A stretch of 64,000 nucleotides of DNA from Phytoseiulus persimilis. Its lineage: Eukaryota > Arthropoda > Arachnida > Mesostigmata > Phytoseiidae. The translations under genes were made by a program, and so were the position numbers. The DNA lies in the NCBI GenBank assembly GCA_037576195.1, contig CM075103.1, positions 15,810,001 through 15,874,000 on the forward strand, read 5' to 3'. Shown one piece after another: positions 25,661 to 38,300 of the stretch (position 1 is its first letter; every line of letters begins with the position of its first letter). The notes beneath the pieces were generated by a model. That model was not told the DNA's origin. It searched no databases and saw only the letters and a list, made by a program, of their open reading frames with translations.

Positions 25661-25686
25661 AATAAACCAATCAATCAATCAATCAA
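25661..25686 (+). promoter_or_regulatory. Polyadenylation signal and TCAA-repeat tail of the LINE
   Basis: AATAAA (25661-25666) is followed immediately by CCAATCAATCAATCAATCAA. Several arthropod LINE clades end in short tandem repeats in place of poly-A, and this marks the 3' terminus of the insertion. Confidence 0.85.
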
Positions 25687-25766
25687 CATCGAAAATTGCT
25701 TCGAAAATCCGAAATTGATCGGCGTGCATCGCGGCGATCTCTTCAGTTTTTCTCCGCATTCAGCGT

Positions 25767-25850
25767 GGTAGAATATAAATTCATATCCGAATGAATATGT
25801 CACTCATTCCGGCATCATTCAGCATTTTTTTAACTGGAAGTAATCTCTGA
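25767..25850. repeat. Diverged 84-bp direct repeat, right copy
   Basis: Right partner of the repeat at 24853-24936, lying about 80 bp beyond the LINE tail. Differences are mostly single substitutions spread evenly, with no gaps in the alignment. Homology fades on both sides within about 10 bases. Confidence 0.75.
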
Positions 25851-28800
25851 AAGTTTTCACTTGTGAGGATGAGGGAAGGATTGAGGTGGACTCGGAGAGG
25901 ATCCAGAACTTCGAGGTTTCGAACGCGAACTCCGCTCATCCTCGGAGCTCGTGGGTTTTTTGGTTCAGGATTGGGTGACTCTTCGAGGTCTTCGAACCAG
26001 TCGAGGCCGAGTGAGGGAGACGAAAACACCGTGACGCGCCCAGGGGAGAGTAATCTTTCTTACAGTTCGACAAATGTTTAGCGAAGCGACGACGGCGGAC
26101 TCGGTAGTTTGGCAGGTGGTTTGTAACAGTCACAAACGAGAGAAAAACGTCGAGTGAACAATCGAGCGATGTGACTGAAGTTTACAACTTCACTCACGGA
26201 AGCCAATGGGTGCGGGTAACGCCCTCCTAGTGTCGTCTGTGGAGAGATTTTGCTGGAGATTAGCGAGTCACAGCTCTTCAGTGCCGCAGCCACTTCTGTT
26301 TCGACGGCTGCTGATGATGGTGTCCGACGATGTGGTACAGTCGGGGAAGACTCGAGACGTGATTTTCAACGTTTGTTTAACTTCTCGCTCGTCCGTCGTG
26401 CTTTCTGCTCGCTTTCGACTTCTTTGGGAGCTCCGGCCCTCCGGAGCTCTCTGGAGTCCGAATAGACGGACCGTTCGCTCAACCGATCCGCAACGGTCTC
26501 GCTCCGATTGAGCGGATTTCATTGGATTCGGCTTCTCTCATACTCGCTAGATCGAGCGTTTCAGCCGAATCATCTCATCATTCCGATACCCAAAACTTGA
26601 GAGTGGATCCGGGCGACGGAATTGCCGAATTTTATTCGAGCAGCACCCCTTCTTCCTCTCAGGGCTCGGTTTTTCAATTTCGCCTAGCAGTTCAACGTGG
26701 CTGTCTTCATCGCCCTCTTTGTAATCGTCGTTGGCGCGTTTTATTGAGGCCCGATACTCTTGACGGGTCGCTCCACGCGGCGCGTGTTTGTTTTGAGAGG
26801 TGAATTATTTTCTAATTGTCTCTTGTTCGGCTTTCCGCTGCTCTTCTTTTCGCTTGGCTCGTTCATCTCCGAAGGGGGCGGATTCCATTCATCCGTCTAT
26901 CAAGCCATCTATCTCTCTATCCGTCGGCCTGACTGCCGGCGGCATCTATGCTGCATGGAATCGTTGGCTCCATCTGTTTTGTGGTACAACATCGTGTCGT
27001 TGTTGTTTCGAACGCCGCGCGCGTTCCGGTTGTTCTTCCATTTTCCCCTGGTTTTGTTTCGGACCTTTGTCGGCGTGCGTAGTCGTTTCTTCTGCGTCCA
27101 CGCTCCTACTCCGTGGTACGAGGTTGTCTTGTCGGTGCGTCGCCGTCGAGCTGAGAGGAACATCCATCCACGACAATAAATTGTTGTTTCAAAGACGCTG
27201 ATCGAGGGTCTAAATTTGTAGAACGCTTCTCGGATGGACGATTAGCGTCCGAAGAGTTGGGGGCGTTTAGTGTGTCGCTGATCGTTAGTTCACTTCGCAC
27301 CTCGTCGGGCGAATTCAACCGTGAGGCACGGTCGAAAGGAAGGAAAACGCGGTCGGACGCACTCCGCGTTGAGGTCCTACGAAGACAGTTCTGGCCACCT
27401 TCGAAAACAACTATGGGGCCGACGGAGGAGTCGTATGAAGACAGCTGAAGGAGACGCTCGTTCATCAGCAGCATTTGCCAACTCCATTGAACAATATCAA
27501 CATCAAAGACGAAGAACACACCTCATCTCACATCGGCAGCCGACACAAGCTTTTGTTCTAGCTGTTGTTTCTTCTCCACACACGGTCATCAATTTCCTAA
27601 AAACCGACGATTACAATTCAGAACGTTTCCCCTCTCGTTGGAAGCCACGCGCAGCTTGTTCTTCACCCTGAACCGCTGAGCATGAGAAGCTTCTCTTCTC
27701 CGCTTACCCTGTTGAGCATCGCTTTCGTGATCGATACCGCCGACACTGCCGAGTTCAGGAACTGTTTCTGGAGTTCTTGATTGACATCCCATCCCATGAA
27801 TTTCTAGACTCGGACAGCAATCGTCGTTGCGGCTGATTCAGCTTCATTTGGCCGATAACTTGTTGCCATGCTGGAATCGAGTCGGCATCAGATCCTGCTT
27901 GCCTTGAGTCGGCCTCGATCATAAACAGTCCAGCGTCCTTGTAACTAACCCTTCCGCTTGACTTCACACTCGAATGCGCTTTGCTCCAGCGCTGCCAGCC
28001 GGCGCCCCGAGGGATGCTTTGATTGTGCCGATGAGGCCCATTCGAATGAATCATCGCTCTTCTTCAAGACATTGCTCATTATCGGAACTGCGAGGACTCC
28101 CAGAGCAATGTCTCGAAAATCCCCGAGCTAACTTGATATGGGGGAGAATCCGAAGCACCCTAGAGGCTGGCGTGTGTGGGACCACTTTCTCAACCATAAA
28201 TAAACCCAGAATCCACGACCATCGAAGGAATTATCAGGATTCACATTCTTGCACACAACCGAAAGTCCCAGTAATGTTTTCAGTCGAAAAAAATCCCTCA
28301 TACGTCCGACTTCGGGGCATTCCGAATGAGCTCAACGCAACCGCACCGCCTCCTCGGGCATGTGCCGGGACCGTGCGTGAGAGCGAGCGTCCCAGGCCTA
28401 TGGCCCGAAAGGCCGAAAAACTCGAGTTGAGCCTCCCGGGGCACGGATCAGGTAAACCTCTTTCAGAGTACCAGACCAGTGCTGGGAGGGTACGCATCGC
28501 CTTCATATCTCGTTCCCCGAATCCGTCGCCCAGAAAGTATTGCGCTCGTTCTCACGATGGGCTTCCCTCTTCTCACAGTCGTGTGAAGCGAAGCTCAGTC
28601 CGATTCCGATGATGAGATCACAAACTCTGCTCGTTACAACCGCCGTCGGAACGGAGCGAGGACGAATTATTCAAAAAAATCCCATTTACCGGAAAGCGCC
28701 GACATCATGAAACGTATCGGAAAAGTACTCAGGGAAGCAATTTGGGTTCACCCTCTGTTGCTCGGTCTTCCCAGTCGCTCTCCTACAGTCGGTGTTTTCC

Positions 28801-29220
28801 AACCGCAGTCAGCGTTCGTTACAAAAGCTGATTATCTGACTCTGAGCGGGATAGACTAGCGAGAACCTGAGCCAGAAAAGTCGAGGAAATAACTGAGGAA
28901 TGAAGCCTGGGAGTGTAGTGTTTTTTCGAAATCATCTTCTCATCGCAATAGATCTATCTCGGGCGACTGATGGTAGAATTCCGAGAAATCACCTGAGCCT
29001 CCAGGCTCTACCAATAAAATGGACCGTGTAGACGTGTCGCCGAAGGGACGTCGGAACGGACGCCTCAGGTCGGAATCAAACTTCTTCACTCTCCGAGAAT
29101 AGTATCCATCCGGTTCGGGCTTATGCCGGAAGCATGTGCTCTCATGTCCTTTTTGCAATTCACTGTGATGCTCCGCTTTTCTCCCTGAAGCGCTGTGTGC
29201 GTTGGTTTCGGAACCGAGTC

Positions 29221-29288
29221 GGAGGACGCCAGAACTTTGGACGAGTTCCGAATCGGAGGACGCCAGAATTTTGGAGGAGTTCCGAGTC
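29221..29288. repeat. 34-bp tandem repeat, two copies
   Basis: Units 29221-29254 and 29255-29288 both begin GGAGGACGCCAGAA and differ at about three positions. A partial degenerate unit (CGGAACCGAGTC) precedes them. Confidence 0.9.
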
Positions 29289-30593
29289 GAGGAATCCGGG
29301 AAGGAGTTGGCAACAAATGGGGGCTGATGAGATAGCGGTAGAAAATTAAGTTCAACTCGGCACGGCATAATCGTCTCCTAGAGTAATTGTGTTGCGGGTC
29401 GACACGACGAGCTTTAGTAAACATTTGGTATCGCCCCGATCTCGGTTTTTCTTTCACTCGGTTGTGGTCTTTCTGAGAAGTCCCGGGAGTAAAAAGCTCT
29501 CTTTACACGACAGAAGTAGCGATTCCACGATTGCTATCGCAACCACGAGCATCGTTAAGCTGAAAATCGTCATCACAATCAACTCAAAAAACATCATGGT
29601 TGGAGAGGTTTTGTTTGGAACACCGTTTCGCTCCTTCATGCGATCCCCTCAGCCAGTAGATCGCAGAGATTCTGTAGGGAGATGAAGAGAAAACAACGAG
29701 CACGTAAATCAGACGAGCGAAAGAACTTAGGACGGTTATGACGACACTTATGATCGCCGCTTATGGCCCGAACGATTCGGCGCTTTTCCCGGGAGGAATT
29801 CACGTCGCGGAACCCTGAACTGTGGACCCCGCGGTCCGAGAGAACGAGATCGAGAGCGCCCTCAGCTTACAAAGCTGCCTCGAATGGCCTTCGTTGAGCC
29901 ACCTGAGCGGGGGACGTCCTGAGCAACGAAGGGGATGTCAACGATAGCAGATTTTTTTTCACAAAAATTCACTTCCTCCCGTGAGACCCCCGGAAATTCC
30001 CGCCCGCCACCCGAGCTCGCACGCTCGCCCGCCCGGAGCTGTGCCAGGAGCCAGCCCGTCGAGTCCTGCCGCAGCGGACTCTGCTGGAACGGGGAAGACG
30101 AGGACGGTGACGAGGAAGACCACCTCCACCATTTACCACTTCCACCGCCGTCGGCGGCAAGCCGAGCGGTGAGCACAATGTTGGGGAAAAAGTGCTTGAA
30201 ATTTTCAAGATTTATGACCGTTTCACCCTCGCTCATTGTCGTGCTCAGATTCGCCGGGGCAACAGGACCTTGTTAAGCGTCGTTAGGGCCAAAGGGTGGA
30301 GAGCCCATAAAGCGGGCGAACGGGTAAGCGAACGAGGGAGGAGTCCGCGAACAACTCGCCCAAGATTACCCTCGCACTCTCGCGGGCGCGCACGCGGCAG
30401 AAATGGTCCGAGCAAGATAGCGTTGATTGCGTATTCATTTGGACCCGATGCATCGTCAAATATTCTCGAACAACAGGAACAAAACGAGTTCTGGTTCGGT
30501 TCAGATTCTCTGTCGGATGAGCCCTCGAGCGGAAGTCTCAGGATTGCAGGATGGCAAACTCACAGAAGAATATCTCCGCTGACGTTAACCCGA

Positions 30594-30606
30594 GGGGGGG
30601 GGGGGG
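30594..30606 (+). repeat. G13 homopolymer
   Basis: Thirteen consecutive G on the plus strand, flanked by CGA and CTCGAGG. Confidence 0.9.
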
Positions 30607-32161
30607 CTCGAGGAGCCTTCCCGGAACCGCTCCAGGGGTCATGGGATGTACGTCCCTTCTCGTGCATAGCTGCTCCTGGAACCAGCGCCTGTCCCCTGCA
30701 GTCCAAGATGACAACATCGGAAGCAACTCGCTCTCCGGCGGATGATCCTCTGCCGAGCGGTCGCAGGGAGAGGTTTTATTGAGTGCGAGCAGTCGACCGA
30801 GTTCACACGTTAACGGATTGTACGCGACAATCTGCTGATCTCCATTGACAGACTCCAGTCAGTCATTCACGCAGTCGGGAACCAGCCGGGCAGGCCGTCA
30901 CCGACGCGGCCGATCGAATGATAACAGTTTGTGTTGTGTCCTGCTCTCGAATTTTCAACTGTCATTCTGTTCCAGAACAAATTGCTCTCGGTGCCGCTGG
31001 TTGGGGTTGGTCTGGCGCCAAGTTATCGTTCCCGGAATCGTCTACGCAGGTTCCGGACCTTTCCAGAGCGACGCAGACACTGACTGGACTCGCCAGCCAT
31101 CCAGTCACCGAGGCAGTCAGCTACACTAGACTGGGCTCCCGCGTTGTTCTATCCACATGTGCCGAAAAAGACAGGGGGCGATCTTGGATGGTGTAACTAT
31201 CAAACAAACATGCGCGACCACCCGACCGACAAAGATTCGTGCCGACAATTCGATCGTCATCATCGAAAGGAGCGAGATGGAACCTTTCCAATAGAACAGA
31301 ACGAATTGAACCTCGTCGCCCCTGTTGACCAATTCCAGTTTTTTTTTCATCGTTTTTTCGGGAGCAACGTCGGAGCGAGCGTTGCACCTGATCAGTGAAG
31401 TGCAACTCCACGGTCCATTCTTCCTTCCTCCAGCCCATCCTCGGAAACCCATCGATGATCGAAATTCGAAATTTGTGACCGAACCCGTCGGATCTCGGAC
31501 TCTGTCACCTCTTTGAGAAGAGCTCCTTCCGAGCTCGCACGGATCGATGATGCTTTTTCTTCTGCCTTTCGAAAAGAATTCCAACCCGATTCGCGGCTCT
31601 TGGAATACTCCAGACCTCTCTTCTCGGAGCTCTGACCTCGATGAGGCCGTTGGGACCGAGACGAAACTTCGGAAGAATAATGTGTCATTTTCTTATCTGC
31701 GCTGATCACGACCGGATCTTGCGCAACGCCCCGAAAGTCAGAAGCAGTGTTAGGAGAAGACGGAGCAGAAGAGCGATGGTCAAACTGTCCACCCCCACGA
31801 GTTCGGCTGCGTTATTGATACGAGCGGCTCCACCGATACACCGTAGGAGTCTCACGACTGGTTCCAACGATTTATTTTCCGTGAGTCCCTCCTACATCAC
31901 AGTTAGTACGAGAAATGATGGGCTCAAGCCGTGGCTCGGGAAAGTTCGGCTCCGTTCGTCCGAGAACGAGAGAAGCTGTTGGAGGAATGCGAGCAAAATA
32001 TGAATCATTCTAAAATGGAGTAAATCACGGCATTATGGTTAAAGGTGTCGGAAGAGGCGAAGCTCCGCTAGAATCGCTCGAAAAAAAAAAGCTTCGGAGA
32101 AGTTTGGACACAACGGCAAACGATAATTTCCATCGCGTTACTGAAATGGAGCAAGTCCGGG

Positions 32162-32288
32162 TATATAAATTTGCGTTCGACCGGAGATCGAATCTATCCC
32201 AATGCGGGTGGAAGACCTCTTGACAACAGTCGATGGACGAACGGACCAGACACACAGCTCAGATCGAAGTGCCTGTCGCTTGGTAAGC
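32162..32288 (+). promoter_or_regulatory. TATATAAA promoter and first-exon candidate
   Basis: A consensus TATATAAA lies at 32162-32169. The first AUG downstream (32202) opens 27 codons (MRVEDLLTTVDGRTDQ...). These meet a donor-like TTG|GTAAGC at 32283 in phase 0. Read on through the donor, the frame stops within about seven codons, which would suit an intron. No matching acceptor and second exon could be identified, so this is a candidate transcript start at best. Confidence 0.22.
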
Positions 32289-32989
32289 AGCTTGCCAAGT
32301 TGACTGGCAAGCGTCTCGACGGCGGTCATGGTTGGCAGGCGAGAATGCGAGCGAGACGATCGACGGAAAAAGGAGGGAGCGACCGGTAGAACCGTCCGAC
32401 TGGCACTGTTTATGCGAAACCTGTCAATCTCGCGATAGTGTTTCATGTTATCGTCAGTTTGACAGATATGTTGCTCAACATACTAATGCAGGTGCCAGGA
32501 TATCTGCGCCAGATCCAGGACTGAGCGGGACGGACAGCGGAAGGTCCGGGCAGTACCCGGCGTATGTCAACCATCGTCCAGAGGCGGACAACATTCAGAG
32601 CAACGAGGGCGGAAAAGCACTCCAAGGTTGCTGCAACACTCTTTCCCTCGCAACACAACTATCACGGGAACGACTCGCATAGTGAAGAAGGGCCTGAAAA
32701 CTCGAATATGCCTTCCCCCCTCATCCTTTTCCCAAAACAGGATCCGCCTCTTTCCACCGCTTCCAGAGATTGTCCGTCATGAAATATTTTAGGATCCCTC
32801 CACTTGCGTGCACGGAGAAAAACAGGTTTCAAACTCAGAAAACTCGGAGATTTCTTTCTGAGCGAAGTCCCGCTGACTCCAAACTCGCCGAGTGCCTTGA
32901 CAAGGAAGGAAAGGAGGGGAGTTTTGTTTCCCCGCAGATTGACTCTGTCGCATCTCGGGCGGACCAGAGCCGATGAGACAAGAGGAAGC

Positions 32990-33220
32990 ATGGCGGGCCG
33001 GAGACGTATAGGACGAAAAATCGGGGACAGAAAGGAAGGAAGCACTTCGGGGGAAGGTAAGGGAGCCAGGGAGAAGAGATGGCACAGAGAAATGGGAGAG
33101 CAGCAATGTGACTCCAGGCCCCTCGTCTACGTTGCGACTCGGTGGCCATGGCGGGAGAGGAACGGGAGTGGGGACGAGGAGAAAGCGTTCGGGAAAAATA
33201 GGAAACGAAGAAGAAGGTGA
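32990..33220 (+). CDS. Basic 76-codon open frame in a purine-rich block
   Basis: The AUG at 32990 has a good initiation context (A at -3, G at +4: AAGCATGG). The frame runs 76 codons. It is very basic, with nuclear-localisation-like clusters at the start (RRRIGRKIGDRK) and end (KNRKRRRR). A donor-like AAG|GTAAGG occurs inside it at 33057. The strand is purine-rich here, which removes many stop codons and inflates open frames, so coding is doubtful. No family recognised. Confidence 0.12.
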   Translation: MAGRRRIGRKIGDRKEGSTSGEGKGAREKRWHREMGEQQCDSRPLVYVATRWPWRERNGSGDEEKAFGKNRKRRRR

Positions 33221-33419
33221 CCGAAGTCTACGAGCCGAACGCGGCGCGAACCTCGGTAGAGCAGCAACTTGCAGTGACTCAGCGTGCCTTCCCGCAAGCC
33301 GACCCGCTGGCAGCCCGCCGTTCGTCCTCTTGTGGATGGCGGGTAGACTGCCGCCACCATCCAGTCAGCACAAGGCAGGCAGTCAGCCAGCCTCACGTGC
33401 AGTCACTATTACCGTTATC

Positions 33420-33560
33420 GCCCCCCATTCTCCTCCCTCAGCGACCCCTCCTCCCCGTCCCCTTTTTGCCGCCAGCTCCGGTCGACGATGCCGGGGACGA
33501 CGGGCCTTATCAGGCTGAGCCAGGCGGGCGCTACTTTTTGAACCTGCTAGGCTGCTTGCC
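33420..33560. other. Pyrimidine-rich tract downstream of a purine-rich tract
   Basis: The plus strand is strongly C/T here (runs such as CCCCTCCTCCCCGTCCCC). About 200-400 bp upstream (33000-33220) it is strongly A/G. Such mirrored strand asymmetry occurs near some promoters and can form unusual structures, but no specific element is recognised. Confidence 0.5.
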
Positions 33561-35336
33561 TGCCTCCAACCCTCCACCCAGCGCTCTTACAGCAACCGAG
33601 CAAAGAACCTACCATCGAGTCCGTCTGTCTGTCCGTCATTTTGCCAGCCCACCCGCCGGTCTGCTGCTATACAGTCAAACCGAGCGACAATACAGTGAGA
33701 CCGGAGAGGAGGCACGAGTCAGCCCCTCTTTCCCCCGAAAACCCTTCCGAACGTTCCCATCAGACCCAACTTGCCCTCGTGCCCCTCTCGAGCGGGTCCT
33801 GGCGCTCCTCGTCGAGTTCGTGAGACTATCTGTTCGTCTGCCGATGTGAGAGTGTCTCCTTCGAGCGGGAGACGGAACACGGCGGGCCCTCGGACAGCGA
33901 CCTGCGGTTTGCACGGAGACCCACGTGTTGCGCGAAGCCGATCCGACTCATCGGAATCTAGCTGCCCCTTGTGCTCAATCTATCCGAGAGAACGCGATTC
34001 AGATCGAAAGCTCGGGGAAGATTCCATTTTCCGCGCAGGTCGAAGATGCTCCTGAGCCGACGGAACGTTTGATTCCGAGAGAGTGGTGAACCCTGATTCT
34101 CCTTCCGCTTTTTCCGCCTCAGAGTCCGAAAAACCCACTGGAATGCCAGGACAGATTTTCTTGGAGTTGGCAAATCCCTTTGGAAATAATTCAAAAGAGT
34201 CTCTGAGTCGACTCCGTCGGCGGCAGACGGGGAGAGAGTCAAGATTTGTATCCTGAATCGAGCTCCGAGCTCTTCTCAGAACCAAAACCCTGTCTCGTTT
34301 CGAGGGTCTCCTCATGGGCACTTCGGTTTTCAGAAAAACAAATTAACCTTCTCCCGAGCTGTTTCGGCTTGCCCGCGCCATTCCCGCGGAGTGCATCCGG
34401 CTGTGTTGCCCGAGAGTTCTTCAGATACGTCAATCAGCGACTCGATGCCCGAGCTAATTTTTCCTCGAAGTCTCAGCAGACAGTGTTGCTCGGGATTGTC
34501 ATATTTCCCGAGATTCGTCGCTTTTGACCGACGCAACCCTCTTTCTTATCATCTGCCCATCTTTGAAACTATTGTTTCCACGAGGGAGGGAACGATTTCG
34601 GAAAGCGCCTCGAGCTACACGAACAGATCAAGCCGGGCCGACGGGGGAATGGGGCTCGATCCGATGGACCGTGAGTGCATAATGGAAGTCCCTCATTCTC
34701 CCGAGAAGTTCGACGGGAGAGCTGGAACTGCATCGCGAATCACTGAGGTGCCCGCGAACGAACTCAAACTTCGCGGCAGCATTGTATCATTGTGGATTTG
34801 AGGCGCAAACGGAAGATCCGGAGATCACTGATGCTCGCAAACCTACTTAGAGTCTCAGGTGCCGCGTTCCTCGGTCGGGTCAAGACTCCGAGTTCGAGGA
34901 CCCGGAAGCGAGGTACGGGCGGCCGCCATCTGATTTCATCACCGGGTTCAAATTAGAGCTGCAGGCAGCTCGCGCTCGGCGTCGAGAGGCTTCGTTGCGA
35001 GTTCCCACGACGTCTCCCGTTCGGCTCGCGAGCCTGGCGGGCGGTGATTCCCATCGGCCTATTATGTCGTGTATTATGCTGCGCGCGGATCAATTCGAGA
35101 CTCGTTGATTCAATTCGCTCGTATGGCTAGCCCGGACGAGGGCCGTCGATTGATCGACCGCATTGATCGCAATAGCCGCGGACTTATGTTGCTCGGAGCG
35201 AACGTTCCATCTGATTGTAATGCGCACGGACGGATCGTTCGCCGGTGCCTATCTCTCGGTTTCTCTCCTCCTCCCGTAGGTCGTTGTCGTAGATCGTCCG
35301 AGTATCCCGGGCCTGGTCGCGGTCGTTATGGCCGTT

Positions 35337-35356
35337 GTCGTCGTCGTCGTCGTCGC
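35337..35356. repeat. (GTC)n microsatellite
   Basis: Six uninterrupted GTC/TCG trinucleotide units, preceded by looser GTT/GTC units. Confidence 0.85.
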
Positions 35357-38300
35357 AGAGTGTAGAGCTTGCTGCATACGAAACAGCGCCCCCTGGCCTT
35401 ATCTCTAGTGGCCGGCTCGATTCAAAGAGGCCACAAGCACGTCCGCCCCAGCATTATGACGTAGTCCTGGATACGGTGTCCAAAACATTGACCTCTAGGC
35501 TTCGAGATCCACTTCCGCTCGCTCCGTTCCTCGCTCTGGCGCTTGCCCAGCGGCCGCTAATCGATCCGCTGGGATGACGTCAGCGACGAGGCTTTCGGGA
35601 AATGTACATTCCGTACCGTCTGTCCGGGGAGGGGCGAAATCGGTCGAGTTCCCTTTTTTCGGGAAGAATAGCTTCCGACGATACCCTTCTCGCTTGACGT
35701 TCGATCGCTCGAGCTGTCGATCTCGGGAACATCGTCTTTTAATATATCGTACAACATGAGCGCTCATGGGAACCCGTCGAATCCTCGACGTCAAGTCGAT
35801 GAACGGGATCGCAGTATCTCGCGCATTTCATAAAACTCACGACAATATGAGTTATGCTAAACTCGATTCTCGAACCCGCTGGTAATCATATCGCCGCTGT
35901 GAGAACGCTCCCTCGATTCGTGATCCAGCACTCGAGAATACTCCGAGCGTCCGTCGAGGGATGGAAAGATGGAGAGAACGAGATAGCTGCCGGCGAGTTC
36001 GAGGGGAAATCGAGATAGGGCCCGACCGCCGTATCTGCGCTTCTGTTTTCCATGTTTAGATCTTCTTCGAATGGCTCTCAAACTCATCGTCATCTCTATC
36101 GGTCCCGCCATCTAAGTCTGAATTCTTCACTCGCTATCCGCGCGGCTTGTCGTCGGATTTATTTCCGAATCTCGATTTCCATAATAAGAGGATGAGCTGT
36201 TTCCTCGGGGCGGACTCGGAACCGCTCAAAATGCTCGATCTCTAGTCAACTCGGTCTTGGCTGCCCTGAGACCTCGCTCAGCTCCACAAATCAGGAACAG
36301 CTTCTCCTCGCACAGTTTTACGTGGTCTCCGGAAGTAAAACAGAGTCGCCGAGGATCTGAGCGCACCGCGCCGAGACCATCAAGAGAAGTCATACCGACT
36401 CGTCGGGAGAGACCTCCGATATCGCCGAACTAGGTCAAGAACGGGATCCGCGATCAGCCGAGCAGCGGCCCAGCTTCCTGCGCTATGACGCGTATGAGAA
36501 AAAGCCAAGACTGTCTGTGCTTCTTTATCCACGAGAACTCATTGGATAGAAGCTCAAGCGATTCTTTCGCGGTCTCCGATACGATCTCCCGACACGAATG
36601 CTCTGCCAGATTCATCCCCTAATGCAAGCACAATCATACAAAAGGAAGCAACGACCCATTGAGAGAAATGTGGCGCATTTTTGTCAAGGTACTTTCTGAA
36701 CTATTCGCCTCCCGCTATCGTCTTTCGTCTCGTTACCATTCGATTGACAAGACTTCCCGATGACGGCGAACTCGGAAGTTTCCTGATCGAAAAGCCACAA
36801 ACATCTGCAATGAAGAGCAGGGGATTCTTGGTGGAACTCGATTCCTCGTTCTCTGTGCGGCCTACCTGCCGAACTATCAGAATCTCCAATCGCGATCGGT
36901 CGAAAACGCTGCCGAGATTTCACTGTTGAGCGTTTTGTTTTCGAGCAGTGATTTCACTTGCCACATTGTTACTCACGTCCCTCAGCTGTACCTCGAGTAC
37001 CAAGAGCGCGGCCGGCCACTCGAAACCAGTCGGCTTCCTGAAGGCTCGACACCCGAAACAATCGCGCAGCTTTCGTCTACTTTCGTTCAGATCATTTGAA
37101 TCCGTCGAATCGGTGATCGGAGGAGTGGAGATTTTATCTCCGCATAGCCGTTTTCGTCGTCTTCGTATAGCTGAGCAGCTGTTTGTGGGCATTGTGGTCG
37201 GCCTTAAGAGCCGCTTTCACTCACTCGGAATTCCACTCACTCTGATTGTGTACACTTGCGTCTGCTGTTTTTGAGTGCCTCCTTTTTGTTTTGTTTTTTT
37301 GTTGTTATTTCCCAGTTCTGTCTTATTGTTTCACGCTGTCTACCGCCGGTCTGTCCACGGCGTCGGCCGGAAATAATTACGAGGCCGAACAATACCTCAT
37401 AATAAAAACCAGCGACGAGAAAATAGTAAAAACCATCGGTAGTTACGCTGACTGGTCCGAAGGTTCGGACCTTATCTACTGCTAACGACAAAAGAGTCTC
37501 AGAGATCCCGATCAGAACAATTCCTGACTCTACCAATCGCCTATCTCTGGTTTCCCACCTGATCGTTGCCCTGACTTCAAGAATCTTGAGACAAGCTCGA
37601 GAGGGGAGCATCCACCGAGCATCTATCCCCTTCAAAAGCTACATCACAAGCAAAGGTTCTGGATTAGCCGGAATCCAGTACCGGGATTCATGATCCCCAA
37701 CGGCTCGAAACGCAGTGTTCCCGTTTGGTGTTTTCATTGTTCTCCCGCTAACAAGCGAATCCAGCCGACGTCGCGGGTCTGGAGGGACGCGGAGCCAGAA
37801 TCGGCTCCGACGCAAAGCGCAGCCGGGAAAGCAAAGCCGGGCAGGGAAGCAGCCGGTCGTCGCAGAAACACAGACGGTTGGTAGTTGTTCCCCTTAGTTG
37901 GGCCGGAGCTCCGCCTCCCGAGCGGGTCGGGCCACGCCCCCCGCCGTGCGAACAAGTGAGAAAGAGGCAGTCCCGGCTTCCATGTTCGTTCCTATGCCTG
38001 TCGCCCGGCTGCCCGCTCGTCTCTCTCGGTGTTCTATGGCCCTCTCGTTTCCTTCCCATGATTCTCTGCCGCGGCCCGGCTTACTGTTGGCGCTGGCGGC
38101 AACGGCCCTCATATTCGGAGTGCTTCTGCGTCAAGTGCGCTGAGGACGTCATGAATAAGAAGCTAAATTGAGTGGCTTTATGGTCAAAAAATGAAAGAGC
38201 TCTTCCCGCACCAACATCATGAACGCCCAGTCGTGCAAACGTGCCACAAAACGACGCCCCTACTGATAAAAACTTACCTTGCTCTTCGGACAGACTGCGA

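Larger units (their letters stand above)
24950..25686 (+). mobile_element. 5'-truncated non-LTR retrotransposon (LINE), 3' end
   Basis: This is a LINE remnant holding only the C-terminal part of the reverse-transcriptase polyprotein and the 3'UTR. The 5' boundary is estimated from where protein-like sequence begins (about 24950-24965). The 3' end has AATAAA at 25661-25666 followed by a tail of about five TCAA/CAAT units to 25685. An exact 91-bp tandem duplication spans the end of the reading frame and the 3'UTR. The endonuclease and catalytic reverse-transcriptase domains are absent, so the copy cannot be autonomous. A 5-bp string CATCG occurs just upstream and just after the tail and could be a target-site duplication, but it is too short to rely on. 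The clade is probably I/Jockey/R1-like or a related arthropod group, inferred from the CCHC-type knuckle and tetranucleotide tail. Confidence 0.9.
25860..32150. other. Stretch without recognisable genes
   Basis: Short open frames occur in all frames. The longest, plus strand 27974-28612 (212 codons from an AUG-like start in the middle of an arginine- and proline-rich frame), has no recognisable motif. Local features are the 34-bp tandem repeat at 29221-29288 and a G-run at 30594-30606. No transposon protein or RNA gene was seen. Confidence 0.5.

Noticed and set aside
27974-28612. 212-codon plus-strand open frame
   Set aside because: No recognisable motif, arginine- and serine-rich, and about one frame of this length is expected by chance over six frames.
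33217-33849. 210-codon plus-strand open frame
   Set aside because: It begins at a non-AUG codon and is proline-, serine- and arginine-rich low complexity in C-rich DNA. No motif; best explained by composition.
37246-37485. Possible exon following an intron-like T-rich tract ending in CCCAG
   Set aside because: The 79-residue frame is hydrophobic only because it starts inside the T-rich tract, and the part after the AG has no known domain and no clear donor.
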